Part shown: piece by piece, positions 43,901-55,381 of the stretch
How the letters are laid out: each line of letters begins with the position of its first letter
Numbering within the stretch: position 1 is the stretch's first letter
NCBI GenBank assembly: GCA_002917775.1
Contig: KZ627155.1
Location: forward strand, 592,675 to 656,674
From: Glaciozyma antarctica PI12
Lineage: Eukaryota > Basidiomycota > Microbotryomycetes > Kriegeriales > Camptobasidiaceae
Direction of reading: 5' to 3'
DNA: 64,000 nucleotides
Translations under genes and position numbers: made by a program
Notes under the pieces: model-generated
What the model saw: only the letters and a program-made list of their open reading frames with translations
Databases searched by the model: none
What the model was told of the DNA's origin: nothing

Positions 43901-46900
43901 CCTTGAGCCGCTTTCGCTCACGTCGTTGCTAACGACTCACACGTTCATTTAGCAAGCGATTCCACCCCAAGTCGATCCTCTGCCTCCCTCTCCAGAGCCA
44001 GCAACGAATCATCGGAGTCCTCTATCTCTCGAATCAGCAGACCGAGAACGCTTTTGTGAGTCTCCTCCTTCAGCCTTCCTCGAGCGAAATCTGACGCCCG
44101 TCAAAGACTCCCGACCGCCTGGAGATTCTGTCCCTCATCTCGGGGCAAGCGGCATCCACGATCGAGAAGGCTCGACTCGTTCACGACCTCAAGCTCGCCA
44201 ACAGTGGCCTCAAGCGATCTCAGTCGCAGCTCGAGACCTACAACCGGAACCTGGAGGAGACCGTCGCCGACCGCACGCTCGAGCTTCGCAACGCGAAGGA
44301 CGTCGCAGAAGCCGCAACTTCGATGAAGTCGCAGTTTCTGGGTGAGTTTCTACCTGCGTTCTCGTCTGAGACGCTTACTTACTCTCCTTTGCAGCCAACA
44401 TGAGGTCCGTAGGACCGCGTCTGCTGTTTTCGCGTTGCTGACCTCTCCGTACTTTTGCTCTCTCTCTCCTCAGCCACGGTGCGTAACGACGTTCAGCTTC
44501 TGGAGCTCCCCACTGATCCTTGCCCCACGCTCAGAGATTCGCACTCCTTTCAACGCCGTCGTCGCTCTCTCGGGGCTACTTCTCGATTCGCCACTCAACC
44601 CCGTGCAGACCGATTACGTCGAGACGATCAAGAACTCGTCGCACGAGCTTTTGTCCGTCATCAACGACATCCTCGACATGTCCAAGGTCGAGCTCGATCG
44701 TCTTGAGCTATCGAACGAGACAATTCAGCTTCGGAGCGCCATCGAAGGCAGTTTGGACATGTGCGCCGAACGCGCCGCTTCGAAGGGTATCGAGCTCGCA
44801 TTGGTGCTGGAGCAAGGCGACATCAGCATCGTCAGCGACGTGACTCGTAGGGAGTTCCTGCTTTCCGCGTCGCTCAGCACGCTAACTTTCAATCGCAGGT
44901 CTTCGACAGATCATCGTGAATCTTCTCTCAAAGTTTGCCATCGTCTCTCGCTCATAGAGGGTACTCGCTGACCTCCTCTCCCAGCGCCGTCAAGTTCACG
45001 TCTCAGGGAGGCGAAATCGTCGTCACCGCTTCGGCAGAGCAAGTCGAGCCGCAGCCCGAACAGCCCGCTCAGTCTCGCGTTCGCGTGTCTGTCAAGGACA
45101 ACGGAATCGGCATCGACCCGAAGGACTTCTGCAAGCTGTTCAAGGTATGGCGCCTCTTCGTTCGCGAATTCCGAGCTTACTTGACCTCTCCGCAGGTCTT
45201 CTCGCAAGTCGAAGGGACGACTCTGCAATTTGGCGGAACGGGACTGGGACTGGCGTTGTCTCGCAAGCTCGCAAGGCTTCTGCATGTGAGTGGGTCTCGA
45301 TACGGCTGGATCGATGCTGATTTAACGGTCGCTCCCAGGGAGATATCACCGTCGAGTCGCGAATCGGCGACGGAGCAACCTGTGAGTCAACGCCTCGCCT
45401 GCCCTTTTCGCACAAGCTAATGCGCGATGATGCAGTCACTCTCGAGTTCGTCGCGCCAACTGCCGAACCGGTCCAGACGAATCCCTACTCTCCCGCTGAG
45501 AATCGCGACCTTGCCGGCAAGCGATGCCTTGTGGTCGACAGCAACAAGGCGTCGAGAGGTGTGCTCGAGCAGCTTCTCGTCTCGTTTGGACTCACCGTCG
45601 AGGCTCCCGAGGACTTCTCTCTCGCGTTCGCGCTCGCCGTCGACGCCTTCGAGGCCAAACAATCATTCGACGTGATCATTCTTGATGCCGTGCGTTCTTC
45701 CCTCTGTCTGCAATTGCTCGCCTACAGTCCTGAACTTTGACCTTATGCAGTTCCTTCCCGACGTACGTCGCGATCAGTGTACCTGGTCTTGCGGCACGAG
45801 ACTGACTCGCTTTCGCATCCAGTTTGGCGCTCAAACTCTTCTTCGTCGGCTCCGCCAGCGCGGAATCGACGCCGCCGCTATCGCCCTGACTCGCATGGGC
45901 TCTCCAATTCACGAAGTCTTGCGGTCCTTCGACTGCAAATGTGCGTATTCCTTCCCTCCCTTCGAGTCTCGCAACGCTAACGCGCGATTCTCCCAGTCCT
46001 GATCAAGCCAATCAAGCGCAACCGTCTCCTGCACACCCTTCGACAGGTCTTCCCCGCAGGTGACGACCGCAAGGATTCTCCAGTCGATCCAGTCCTCTCT
46101 TCCTTCCCCACCAATCTCGCTACTCGAAACCCATTGTCGATCCTTTTGCGCCGAGGTGCGTCTTTGCTTCTCCGCTGCATCTTGTTGCTGACGATCTTCG
46201 CAGGACAACCCCGTCAAGTACCCATCGGTTCTTCTTCTTCCCGCAGGAGCGTGTAGCTAATCGTTTTGTTTCGCGCAGCGTCAAGGTCATCTCGCACCTC
46301 CTCAAGAGAATGGGTGAGCTTCCTCCCGGTTGCTCGCAGAGTCGTCACTGATTCGCTGGCCGGACAGGCTACACGACCGAGATTGCGGAGAACGGCCAAG
46401 TCGCCATCGAGAAGGCTTCGAAGAAGCGCTACGACCTTATCCTGTAAGCTGAGCTCCCCTGACTTCTTGTACTCGCTGATGGATGGATTCTGGCGTAGGA
46501 TGGATGTCAACATGCCCGTTCTCGATGGGCTTCAAGCGACGTGCCGTCTCGTCGAGCTGATTCCTGACGTTGCGATCCGGCAAGTTCTTTCTCTCACGTC
46601 ACCGTTGAGCTACTTTCTAACACGTCGCCGCTCTACAGGCCCTACATTATCGCAATGACAGCAAACTCGATGGCGGGCGACCGAGATAAGTGCCTCGCTG
46701 CGGGCTGCGAGTGCGTCGTCTCCCGCTTCCTCGAGCGAGCATTTCTGACCCTCTCCCTCCTCAAAGTGGCTACGTCAGCAAACCCATCCTCGTCCCCAAC
46801 CTCGTCGCCGCCCTCAACGACGCCTACGCCAAAGTCGTTCGCTTTCGGCCGTCCAGCGAGGAGAGTTCCGCCTCTGGCGAGCCCGACGTCCTCCCAGGAC

Positions 46901-46983
46901 TAGCTGGACGTCGCGCCGCTCGTGTTCTCCTCAATGGCGGTTCCGGAAACTCGTCCCCTTGCAACAGTCCCCCTCGTACATGA
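37939..46983 (+). CDS. Group-X-like hybrid histidine kinase with N-terminal pseudokinase, AAA-type ATPase, GAF, HK and two receiver domains
   Basis: More than 30 exons, roughly 2,300 residues. In order: a Ser/Thr-kinase-like domain in which the catalytic loop is VVHSAIRPSSIS (no HRD Asp) and DFG is DFS, so it is probably inactive; a P-loop ATPase (GQSGIGKSSLV Walker A; LVVVFDDLQW Walker B); a long helical TPR/MalT-like region; a GAF domain (VSKLLVLALRTAGAELCLLV; ILCLPLQSQQRIIGVLYL); a coiled coil (LKRSQSQLETYNRNLEETVADRTLELRNAK in part); the H box MSHEIRTPFNAVVALSG with phospho-His; the ATPase boxes VNLLSNAVKFT, VKDNGIGID and FGGTGLGLAL; a first receiver (VVDSN; VIILDAFLPD) that looks partly degenerate; and a full receiver (CAEDNPVNVKV; ILMDVNMPVLDG; MTANSM; SKPI). 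It feeds a His-Asp phosphorelay, probably for stress. The start is uncertain: 38144 opens the frame that continues, 37939 opens another. Confidence 0.9.
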
Positions 46984-47532
46984 ATTACCCCCCTCACTGC
47001 ATCTTGTCCCCTTTATTCGTTTGTTGCAATCAGTATCTCAGATGTGCTTGCTCCGTACGATTCTTCATACTCGCTCACTCTGCTAAACCTCTCAGGTCCG
47101 TGGCAGAAAGAAGGGCAAGCGAGGGAGCATTAAAAGGAGTGAGACGGAATTGGAAATTAAACCCACAGGGCCATGGTCTCTGAGCGAGGGTCTCTCTGCG
47201 TCCACCACTTCAGTCCCCGCCCTTGGAGAGCAAGTCCATCAACGCCAACAGGAGCACAGTACGTTCATCTCCCCTGCGCCGCTCTCCCCTCCCCTCCGCC
47301 CCTTCGCCTCGTCTCGGCGCCTCCCGGCTTTTCAGCGGCTGCTGCTCTCCGTCTTTCTGCTAGGGAAGCACGACAGGAGAGGGAGAAGGTACAGGCTTGC
47401 AAGGGCGGGACAGGGTGTGCGGAGGAACGGGAGCCGATTCAAACCTAACCCGGAGTTGCAGACCTCAGGAGCTGTACTGACTCCCTATTCCCCTCTCCAG
47501 TCACTAGGGCTTTCCCCGCCCAGCTCCTGCCA
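46984..47532. other. Intergenic region between the histidine kinase and the bHLH gene
   Basis: T-rich 3' UTR signals at 46990-47080, then a C-rich leader. No gene is supported; the short plus-strand frames have no domain and do not splice cleanly. Confidence 0.45.
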
Positions 47533-50500
47533 ATGCAGAACGACCTCGATACCATGATGGCTGCCGCAGCTTCTCCCACCTCCTCCTACGCCGCCGACAA
47601 AGCCCACTCGGCTCTCCAGGACTTTCTCGCGACCCAGCCAGTCTCCTCCTCCTTCAGCGACCAGGGATCAACCGACTTTGCCGACCTCCTCGCCGAGTTC
47701 ACACTCCCAGGGAACCTTCTCAGTCCGGAGCAGCTCGGGCGCAGTCCTGAAGTGACGAGCGGGAGTGGGAGCGGGAGCAGTGGGATCGAGTACGAAGGCG
47801 ATGGGACGGCGTTTGGCAACGGGGGCGCTGGTAGCCCTCTGAAGAGTCCGGAGGAGCAGCTTTTGGACCAGCTAGGACTGTCGACTCGGGAGCAGGGGGA
47901 CGGTTACCAGATGGTGCAGGAGGCGACGCGTGGGGCGCGCATGGCCGGCGACGGCGAGGTGGGGACGAAGGCGGGACAACTGGCCAACGCTATCGCAGGG
48001 ATGGACGCGGCGACCCAGTCCCAGCTCCTAGCGGCGCTATTGTCCCAGCCGCAACCGAGCACGACGATGGCTTCACCCGCGGAGCCGTACCAGCCTCAAC
48101 ACTTCGCCTCGCCCTCGACCCATCCCTCGCCTTATCAACAACCCTCCGTCGCCCACCATTCGCAGCCTCCGAGTCGGCATGGATCTCCCCAGTCTTTTCA
48201 GGCGTTCAGCGCTGCTCCCTCCACCAGCAGTCTCCAACATCCCTCCCAGTATCAGCTCCCCGTCTCGATAGCTCATCAAGCGGCCCTCAATGCCTCCCTC
48301 CCCCCTTCCCTCGTCTCATCTCCCAACGCCTCTCCCAACATCTACCCCACCAACCCCTCGACCTACTATCCTCCCCCACCCCCTCCGTCGATGCAACAGA
48401 TTCAGCAGCACCAGCATGCTCAGGCCCTCTACCTCCACCAACTCCAACTACAGTCTCAAGCTTCGCCCCAGGCGTTCCTGCCCGGCGGATTTCAGGTTCC
48501 GTTCTCGCCGCACGCCTTCGCGTCTCAGCAGCAAAGCGGCCAGGCGGGGCCTGGGAGCGTCGGCGGCGACATGCGCATGCGCGGAGGGAGTGCGACGGGA
48601 GGGAGCTATGCGACGACCGCGGATACCGATGATTGGGGAGAGAACGAGGTGCGTTACGCTGCTTCGCTTGGCTAGAGGCGACACTGACTTTTCTTTCTTT
48701 CGCAGTTCATGTTCAGCCCGCTCATGTCGCCAGCCCTCACCGCCCAATCCATCTACTCCCAAGCGTCCTCCCTCCCTCCCTCCGGCTCCTGCGCCCCTAT
48801 CAATCACCAAACCATGAATCCCTCCGAGTTCTTCTCCCCTCTCAGCTCTCCCGCCATCATGCCGCAGAACTTCCAGTCCTCCGACTACATGGGCCGACAC
48901 GGCCTTCAGGGCCTCGTCGACCAGACGAAGGCTCTCGCCTTCGACGCGACCACGATCAACGCGCTTCAGCAACACGGCTCGCCGCATGCGTTCTACGGCG
49001 TCAACCCGGGCAGGTCGCCGAGGATGGTCGCGATGGGAGACGCGGGGGTGGGAACGGCAACGGGGAGCGGTCGTCGAGGAGCGGGGAGCAAGAAGTCGAG
49101 GCCGAGTCCTTTGCTCAAGCCGACGCCCGACACGGCCTTGAGGAGGAAGAAGGGGCTGGGCGGCCCTGAGAAGCGGAGCTCGAGCATTGGGAGCGGGGGA
49201 GTCCACAGCGCGACGACGAGTCCGTTCATGGGACCGACGCATCACGGCACCTCCGTGTCGTCCTCTGGCACGAACGCTGGTGGATCGAGCGCGCGAGCAT
49301 CGCCCACCGAGGGCGGAGACGGTTCGGGAGGAAGCATCAACACGCCCAGTCCGGTCGATCTCGCTATGTCGGAAATCCCCACCTCCTCGACCTCTCGCCT
49401 CTCCGAGCTCATGGGTCCCCCTCCTCCTCCTTCAGTCTCTCGCCGCGTCAGCCTCACGAACGGCGTCGTCGACAACTCGGCCCGGCTCAACCCCGTCACG
49501 CCTGCAACCTTCATGAACTTCCCCTCCGACCTCGCCTCCGCTGGCCTCACTTCTCAAGATTATCAGACGTTCCACCAGCACGGTAGCAGCAGCAGCAGTC
49601 ACGACGTCACTCCTACCGACAACTCCGCCTTTTCCCTCCAAGACCCCTCCTTCATCGACACTCCCCTCCTCCTTCCATCTCCAGCAGCCGCAACGATCGT
49701 CCTCGAACCCGCACCAGCGCCGGCGCCGGCGTCGAAACCGAGGGCGAAGAAGCTCGCTCCCGCTCTCGCTCCCGCTCCGCCTGCGTCTGCGGTAGCCGAA
49801 TCGTCGGCGTCGGTCACGGCAGCGAAGGGGAAGGGAAGGGCGGGATCGGTATCGGCGCCGGCGAGCAAGGGAGGGAGGAAAGGCGTGGCGAAGCCGATGA
49901 GCAGCAAGGCTCTATCTGGACCTAGTCCCAAGATTAAGCCGCTGCTCGGCAATGGTGAGTCCTTTCCAGTCTATGAAGGAGCCATGGCTGACCTAAACGC
50001 TTCCGCAGACGTCCCCTCCGACGCCCTCTCTCGCCTGTCCGCCAAGAGCAACTACCAGAACATCCTCGACGGCCGCGGGACCGACCTTCTCGGGCTCGAC
50101 GCCTCGACCCTCTCCGCTCTCAGCACGACGCAAGGCGCCGACAACCGTCGAACGTCCCACAAGGCCGCAGAGCAAAAGCGTCGCGACTCGCTCAAGCAGT
50201 GCTTCGAGGAACTTCGTCGGATCCTCCCGCCCATGGCTTCGAACGCGAACGATGAGGATCGCAGGCCGGGCGAGGGGAACGTAGGAGGTCAGCGGGGAGG
50301 GAGCGTCGATCCTGAGAACCCGAATCGGGGCGTGAGCAAGGTCGCGCTTTTTAGGAGGTCGAACGAGTATGTTGGAACGCTGCACGATCGCGTGGATAGG
50401 AGGGATTTGGCGATCGAGGCGTTGAGGGCGAAGTTGGAGAAACTGCGAGGGCAGGTTGGCGAGGAGGGTGGGGACGAGTTGGAGGGATTCGATCTCGACG

Positions 50501-50789
50501 CGCTCGACAAGGACGAGAAGAAGGCTGGGACCATGGAGTCTTGTGAGTTCGTTTCGGTCTCGCATCGCACCCCTGCTGACGTTCTCTCGTTACCGCAGAC
50601 GAGTGCCTCGATTCGGACAACGAGATGGATTACAAGCCGAAACCGAAAAAGGTCGTCGCGAGTGCTCGCCGAAAGTCGAACGCGGACGGCGAAGCCAAGT
50701 CCAAACCTGCAGGCTCACGACGCTCGGCACGCAACACGACCGCCAGCTACGACGAGGAGGGCGATTCCGCCATGGACGTCGGCTTGTAG
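47533..50789 (+). CDS. Basic helix-loop-helix transcription factor
   Basis: Four exons (47533-48648, 48706-49954, 50009-50542, 50599-50789) give 1,029 residues. About 830 residues are disordered, with Gln/His/Pro-rich (QQIQQHQHAQALYLHQLQLQ) and Ser/Gly/Pro-rich stretches and Ala/Pro repeats. The bHLH begins near residue 830: NRRTSHKAAEQKRRDSLKQC (basic region with the His-Glu-Arg E-box contacts), helix 1 FEELRRILPP, a long loop with DEDRRPGEGNVGGQRGG, and helix 2 VSKVALFRRSNEYVGTLHDR, continuing into a leucine-rich helix (IEALRAKLEKLRGQVGEEGG). The C-tail is basic (KPKPKKVVASARRKS). It should bind E-box DNA as a dimer in the nucleus. The very large loop and N-terminus resemble basidiomycete-specific members, not Ino2/Ino4 or Cbf1. 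Confidence 0.87.
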
Positions 50790-51414
50790 GAGGGGGAAGG
50801 AGGTGTACGAATGACGTTTGCATTAATTGAATCATCTGTCCTTGGACTCTCCTCACTGCTTCAGCAAGGCTCTCAGTACTGCGCGCCTCTGTTCGTCGCC
50901 AATCTCGGGTTCGCAGGGCACGGAATCGGATACCCTGCTTCGCGCTTGTCCTCGGGAATGTCGCAAGTTCAAGGAGATGGTTTCGATCGGACCTGCCGTC
51001 CCCGTCCTGCGCGGTGAGCTTCTCAAAGGGCAGACGATGAACAACGACGTGCGTGACTTGATCTTTCTCCGCACGCAAAGCACTGAGAGCAGAGCACAGG
51101 CTGTGTGGCGGCCTGGGCGGGAGCGGTGTGGGCGACGGAGGATTATTGCATTGCGCCCGCAGAGCGAGCACGGATTGGGTCGACGTGGTCTGGCAGAATG
51201 GCTACGTGAAGACCAAAAGCAGGATACTCTCGTTGAGCGAGATGCGCTGGAGCGGTCGTGGAGAAAGAGAGAGAGAAGGACTCGCGCGCGAAGGAAAGAG
51301 AGCTGGAGATGCTGAGCAGAGTCGCGGCGAGAGGAGCAGATACCCTCGCACCGAGAATCTCAGGAGAGCGTCCCATCCTTGACGCGAACAGAATTACATG
51401 AAGCTCGCCTGCCC
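50790..51414. other. Convergent intergenic region between the bHLH gene and DAP1-like gene
   Basis: About 625 bp. A plus-strand frame (50827-51315) includes a protein-like segment ECRKFKEMVSIGPAVPVLRG, but it has no domain, runs into Arg-rich sequence and lacks a splice model, so I do not call it. No gene is supported. Confidence 0.4.
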
Positions 51415-52133
51415 TCAGTCCACGACCTTTCCGACAATGTTGTAGCGCTGCAGATAACGCATCAGCTAGGTATCCCGCATCAAGCAACCGCCAGCGCACC
51501 TTGGTAAAGTACTTGACCCAGTCCTCCAGAACGACCCGCTCCGACTCATCGAGCGTCGAGTAATCCGAGACGGCGTCCTCAGGCTTAAGGGACGACTTCC
51601 CTAGCCCGCGCGAGCCATCCTTCCCAGCAAAAATCTGCAGTACAGAGCTCAGCAGCAGCCGTGAGCTCCTCTCAGCACGCAGGGAGAGCGTACGTGGTAG
51701 CCGGCGCCGGGACCATACATCTCCTTCTTGGCCGAAACTGAGGACGCGGTCCCAGTCAGCTCCTCTCCTCCCCGCACTACACAGAGCAAGCTCACCATCA
51801 AAGATAGTCCCCTTGATCGCGACGTAAATCGGCAGCCCCTCCGTCGAGCCATTGTACTTGCTCAACTCCGCCGTCGTGAACGGCGTCTCCTTGGGCGCGT
51901 CCAGCTGAGGCACTTCTGGTGCGATCTCAGGCATTTCGGTATCGAGGTCGTTGAGCTTGGGAGCGGCGCGGGGAGTGGGGGGCTGAGCGTCGATAAAGAC
52001 GAAGAAGAGGATGGAGCCGGTCTGCGCTGGAAGTGAGTGGTGGGATGTAGGAGGAGGTGAAGGGCCGTACGACGAGGACTGCGGCGGTGATGAGCTGGTG
52101 GGAGATGAGCCACTGGTTCGCGGAGTCGGCCAA
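51415..52133 (-). CDS. DAP1: Membrane-associated progesterone receptor/Dap1-like haem-binding protein
   Basis: The minus-strand start at 52133 gives MADSANQWLISHQLITAAVL followed by a membrane helix QTGSILFFVFIDA. A cytochrome-b5-like domain without axial His ligands follows: FTTAELSKYNGSTEGLPIYV, AIKGTIFDVSAKKEMYGPGAGYHIFAGKDGSRGLGKSSL (with the conserved Tyr-rich haem-binding YGPGAGYH), then LDESERVVLEDWVKYFTKRY and IVGKVVDstop. Dap1 in yeast binds haem through tyrosine and supports the P450 Erg11 at the ER membrane. Four or five exons are used. Confidence 0.88.
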
Positions 52134-52405
52134 GAGGGCGAGGCGTTGTTGGAGGGAGGAGAGGTTGGGTGAGTTAGAAAGCCTGCAGGTCGGAGAGTTA
52201 AGGCGACGGAGTGTAGGACTGGAGCTGTGTGCCTACTTGTTCATGCGGTGGTTGAGAAGTCAAGCGCAGGAGAGCCGGAGACGAAGTGAACCCAAGCATA
52301 CATCCGACGAGCTTCGCAAGGCGGCTGATTGGCTTCCCTCTCTCGCTATCCCTCTCAAGGACCATCACGTATTCACATTCACAGAGCTATACAAGCATAG
52401 CGAGC

Positions 52406-54841
52406 TCAGAAGTCCGCCGCATCAGCGCTCCGAAGCAGCTCGTGGAAGAACCAGATGCCTTCAAAGAAACGAATCAGCGAACGCCCTGAGAGGTCCGTCG
52501 CAGAGCTCTTACCAGAAATGTGGTCGTCAAAGAGCAAGTGCTCATCCACGGTGTGGATACCGGTCGAGACGCCTCGATCCATAGGCGTGAACCGGTAGAT
52601 GTTCTTCGTCAAGCCCCACATGAAGCGCGTGTCGGTGTTCCCAGTCTGCGGGACAGGCCATCAGCTTCGAGCTACCCCGCTCGTCAAGTAAATGAGCAGA
52701 CCATGACGCAAGGTGAGACGAGAAGCGACTCGTAGCGGTTCGAAAAGGCATGCTTGATCGACGACGAGAGGACTTGCCATTCCTTTGTCGATGTAGGTGA
52801 GACGGGTGCAGGTTCGAGCTCGCTGCGATGAGCGTAAGGATCTTTAACGACCCGAGAAGGTGGTTTTGACGCACTTGATCCCCACGAGTTTGAGTTGCCC
52901 GCCTGAGATGGCATCGTCGCCGCGGAACGAGATCTTCTTGCCGAAGGCGTCGAGGTCGAGGTTGTGCACTTTAGCGAGAGCTTTCGCATGCTCGGTGAGC
53001 TTCTCCTTAATGGCCTGCGACGCATAGTGATTAGCGAAACGCTTGATTCTTGGAACGGTGAAAAGACGCACGCTTGCTGAAGAGTCGACGGCGATTCGAT
53101 GATTGGCGACGGCGAATGAAGTTTCGGGTAGCGCATTTACTACGAGAGTCCATCAGCTTTTCGCTTACAAGGTTGCGCACGGGAGATGACCCACCTTTGA
53201 CTCCTCCACCCATCACGTCCACCGCCTGACTAGTCGACACCAAATACCTCTGCGCCCTCCCGACCTCCGCAAACCTCTCCGCCGCCTCTTTCCTAGCCTT
53301 CTCCGCCTTCCTACCCTCCCCAGCACCTTTCCTCACATTCTCCCGCAGATTGTGCGAAAGGTTCCCGTGCGTCGCGGCGCATTGGAGGAGGGAGAAGATA
53401 GGCGAGGTGAGAGCGAGCGACGGGGGGTAGGGCGTGGATTCGAGGGAGACAATGAGAGAGGAGAGGATTCCGATGCCGGTGTGGGGAGGTGGGATAGAGG
53501 AGTGCCCGCTGGGAGAGAGTCAGTGAGAGCGAGGGAGGAGCGAGATGGTCACGAACCCGGGAGTGTGCTGCAGAAAATCGGTATTGAGATTCAGCCCTGT
53601 GCGCATTTGCTCAGAGTGGAGAACTTACGAGAGTGATGTTGACGTCGAGGTAGCCCTGGCACACGACGAGAGAGAGAATCAGCCCCAAGCGAACTTCTTC
53701 GCAGACCAGCAAAAAAATCACCTTCTCCCCCGTCGCCGGCAACGCAAAAGCAGACCCATACATCTCTCCAATCCCCAGTCCACCTTCGTCCACAATAAAA
53801 GCGATGCCGTCCTTCCCATACACGCTCTCGAGAACCTCCGAGATCCGGCCAGCTCCTTCCCAGCCCTTGCTCTCCTCGTCGAAACCGTACGAAAGAAGGA
53901 TCGTCCGACGAGGCTGGAAGCCTTTTTCAAGAAGGAGAGTGACAGCCTCGAGCGTGCCGGAAAGCGTGTTCTTGCAATCCGCGCTTCCTCTTCCCCAAAG
54001 GTACTGTAGCCGAACGAAAGCGTCAGCAAGTGGGTAGTTTCCAGGGAGGGAAAAGGCTACCTTCCCATCGTAATGGCCACTCCAAGGAGCTGCGATTCTC
54101 AAATTAGCCAAGTCCCGAGCGTGAGGGAAGAGGAGCGCACGATAGGTCCAGTCGTCGAGCGTCTCGGAGTTCACTGGGACAGTGTCCTGATGCGCCATCA
54201 ACATTGAAGGCTTGAGCGTTTGGTCCGACCCTCGCCAGGTGTAGAGCAGACCGTGCGTGTTGACCTTCGTGAGAGCGAGCTTCTCATGAACGAGGGGGAA
54301 CGCATCTTTGAGGTAGCTCTCCACCTGTGCAAGGCGATTAGCTTCGCCACCGGGACATGGCCTGAAAGACGCACGTCGTAGAATACATTCCAGCGAGGGT
54401 CCTTTCCCACCTCTCCAAGGTCATCGAAGGACTCGGACCTGGAAGCACGCATCAGCTCCTCCACCTTCCCACCGCGTCCAGCAGCCCCACTCACCGGACT
54501 TTGACGAGCCCACTATGCACCGCAGCAGACTTGTCCCTGTACTCGGCCGAGAAGACGACGTCCTTGTTCCCGTCGAGCGCCGCGTCGGAGGGAGGAGCTA
54601 GTGCGCCAACCTGGGGACAGATGGTCTCGCTGCTGCCGTGGCCGGTAAGGCGGAGCATGCTGTGCTCGAGGTGCGGGTAGACTTGGCTGGAGGTGAGGAG
54701 GCGGAAGAGGATGAAGGTGAGGAGTAGGCGGATAGCGATCAGGCGGGACAGGGAGGTGGAGGTGCGCGGAGGAGGGGATGAGGGAGCGGTGCTGCTTAAG
54801 ACGAGTAGTTGCTTCTCCGAGTCGACTGGAGTGCGATCCAT
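52406..54841 (-). CDS. CPS1: M20-family metallopeptidase, vacuolar carboxypeptidase S-like
   Basis: The start at 54841 reads MDRTPVDSEKQLLVLSSTAP and is followed by a signal-anchor (LSRLIAIRLLLTFILFRLLT). The M20 fold is clear: AHQDTVPV (first zinc-binding His-Asp), WGRGSADCKNTLSGTLEA (bridging Asp), SYGFDEESKGWEGAG (catalytic and zinc Glu), FIVDEGGLG, a GGHSSIPPPHTGIGIL dimerisation start, and TGNTDTRFMWGLTKNIYRFT with GIHTVDEHL carrying the last His. It ends at the TGA at 52406. Carboxypeptidase S is a type II membrane precursor sorted by ESCRT to the vacuole lumen; it cleaves C-terminal residues from dipeptides and small peptides. About ten exons. Confidence 0.88.
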
Positions 54842-55381
54842 CCTGACGAGAAAGTGGAGGAGAAAGAGAGAAAGCACGAGGTGAGATTGTGCTGTCGTGC
54901 GCTCTCCGGAGCTACCACGGAGGAACGAACCGGCCTGAGCTTCCCTTTCCGATCTCTTTTCCCGTCTCTCAGTCGCGTTCGATGATCAAGAGGGTAGATC
55001 TGTACGACGTTGAGTTGGAAAGAGCAGGCAGGCGTGCAGACAAGGCTCCCCAGAGCAGAGCCAGACCTGATGCAGCCCGAGATCGTCTCAATTCCTTGAG
55101 AGCGACAAGAGCAGAGCAGCAGAAGCAGGAAGAGTATCCAGATCAAGCAGACGCCGTACATCAAGGAGGCACCAGCCAGCAGGCTTCCCACCGAGAGCTC
55201 CTCGTTGACGCGCTTGCCCACTGAACCGAGCTTCGCAGTCAGCAGCACGAACAGGCTACCAGCAAGCGCGGCGGACGCAAACAAGCAGGTAGATCCGCCG
55301 CACCTCGAGCAGTTCCGTAGTCCCGCAATACCGCATCAACCCCATCTCATTCCGTCTCCTGCACATCGAACCCTCCACGCC
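54842..55381. other. Intergenic region upstream of the carboxypeptidase
   Basis: This holds the promoter of the minus-strand carboxypeptidase and the 3' region of the minus-strand gene starting at 56093. A minus-strand open frame (54796-55284) with a hydrophobic core lacks an ATG and overlaps the carboxypeptidase start, so no gene is called. Confidence 0.4.

Noticed and set aside
48448-49245. Minus-strand 265-codon frame
   Set aside because: Exact antisense of the bHLH gene, Arg-rich, typical shadow of GC-rich coding DNA.
50827-51315. Plus-strand 162-codon frame after the bHLH gene
   Set aside because: Lies between two convergent 3' ends, has no domain and becomes Arg-rich.
54796-55284. Minus-strand frame with a hydrophobic core, LLAGASLMYGVCLIWILFLL
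   Set aside because: It has no ATG, overlaps the start of the carboxypeptidase gene and has no splice signals; probably UTR.
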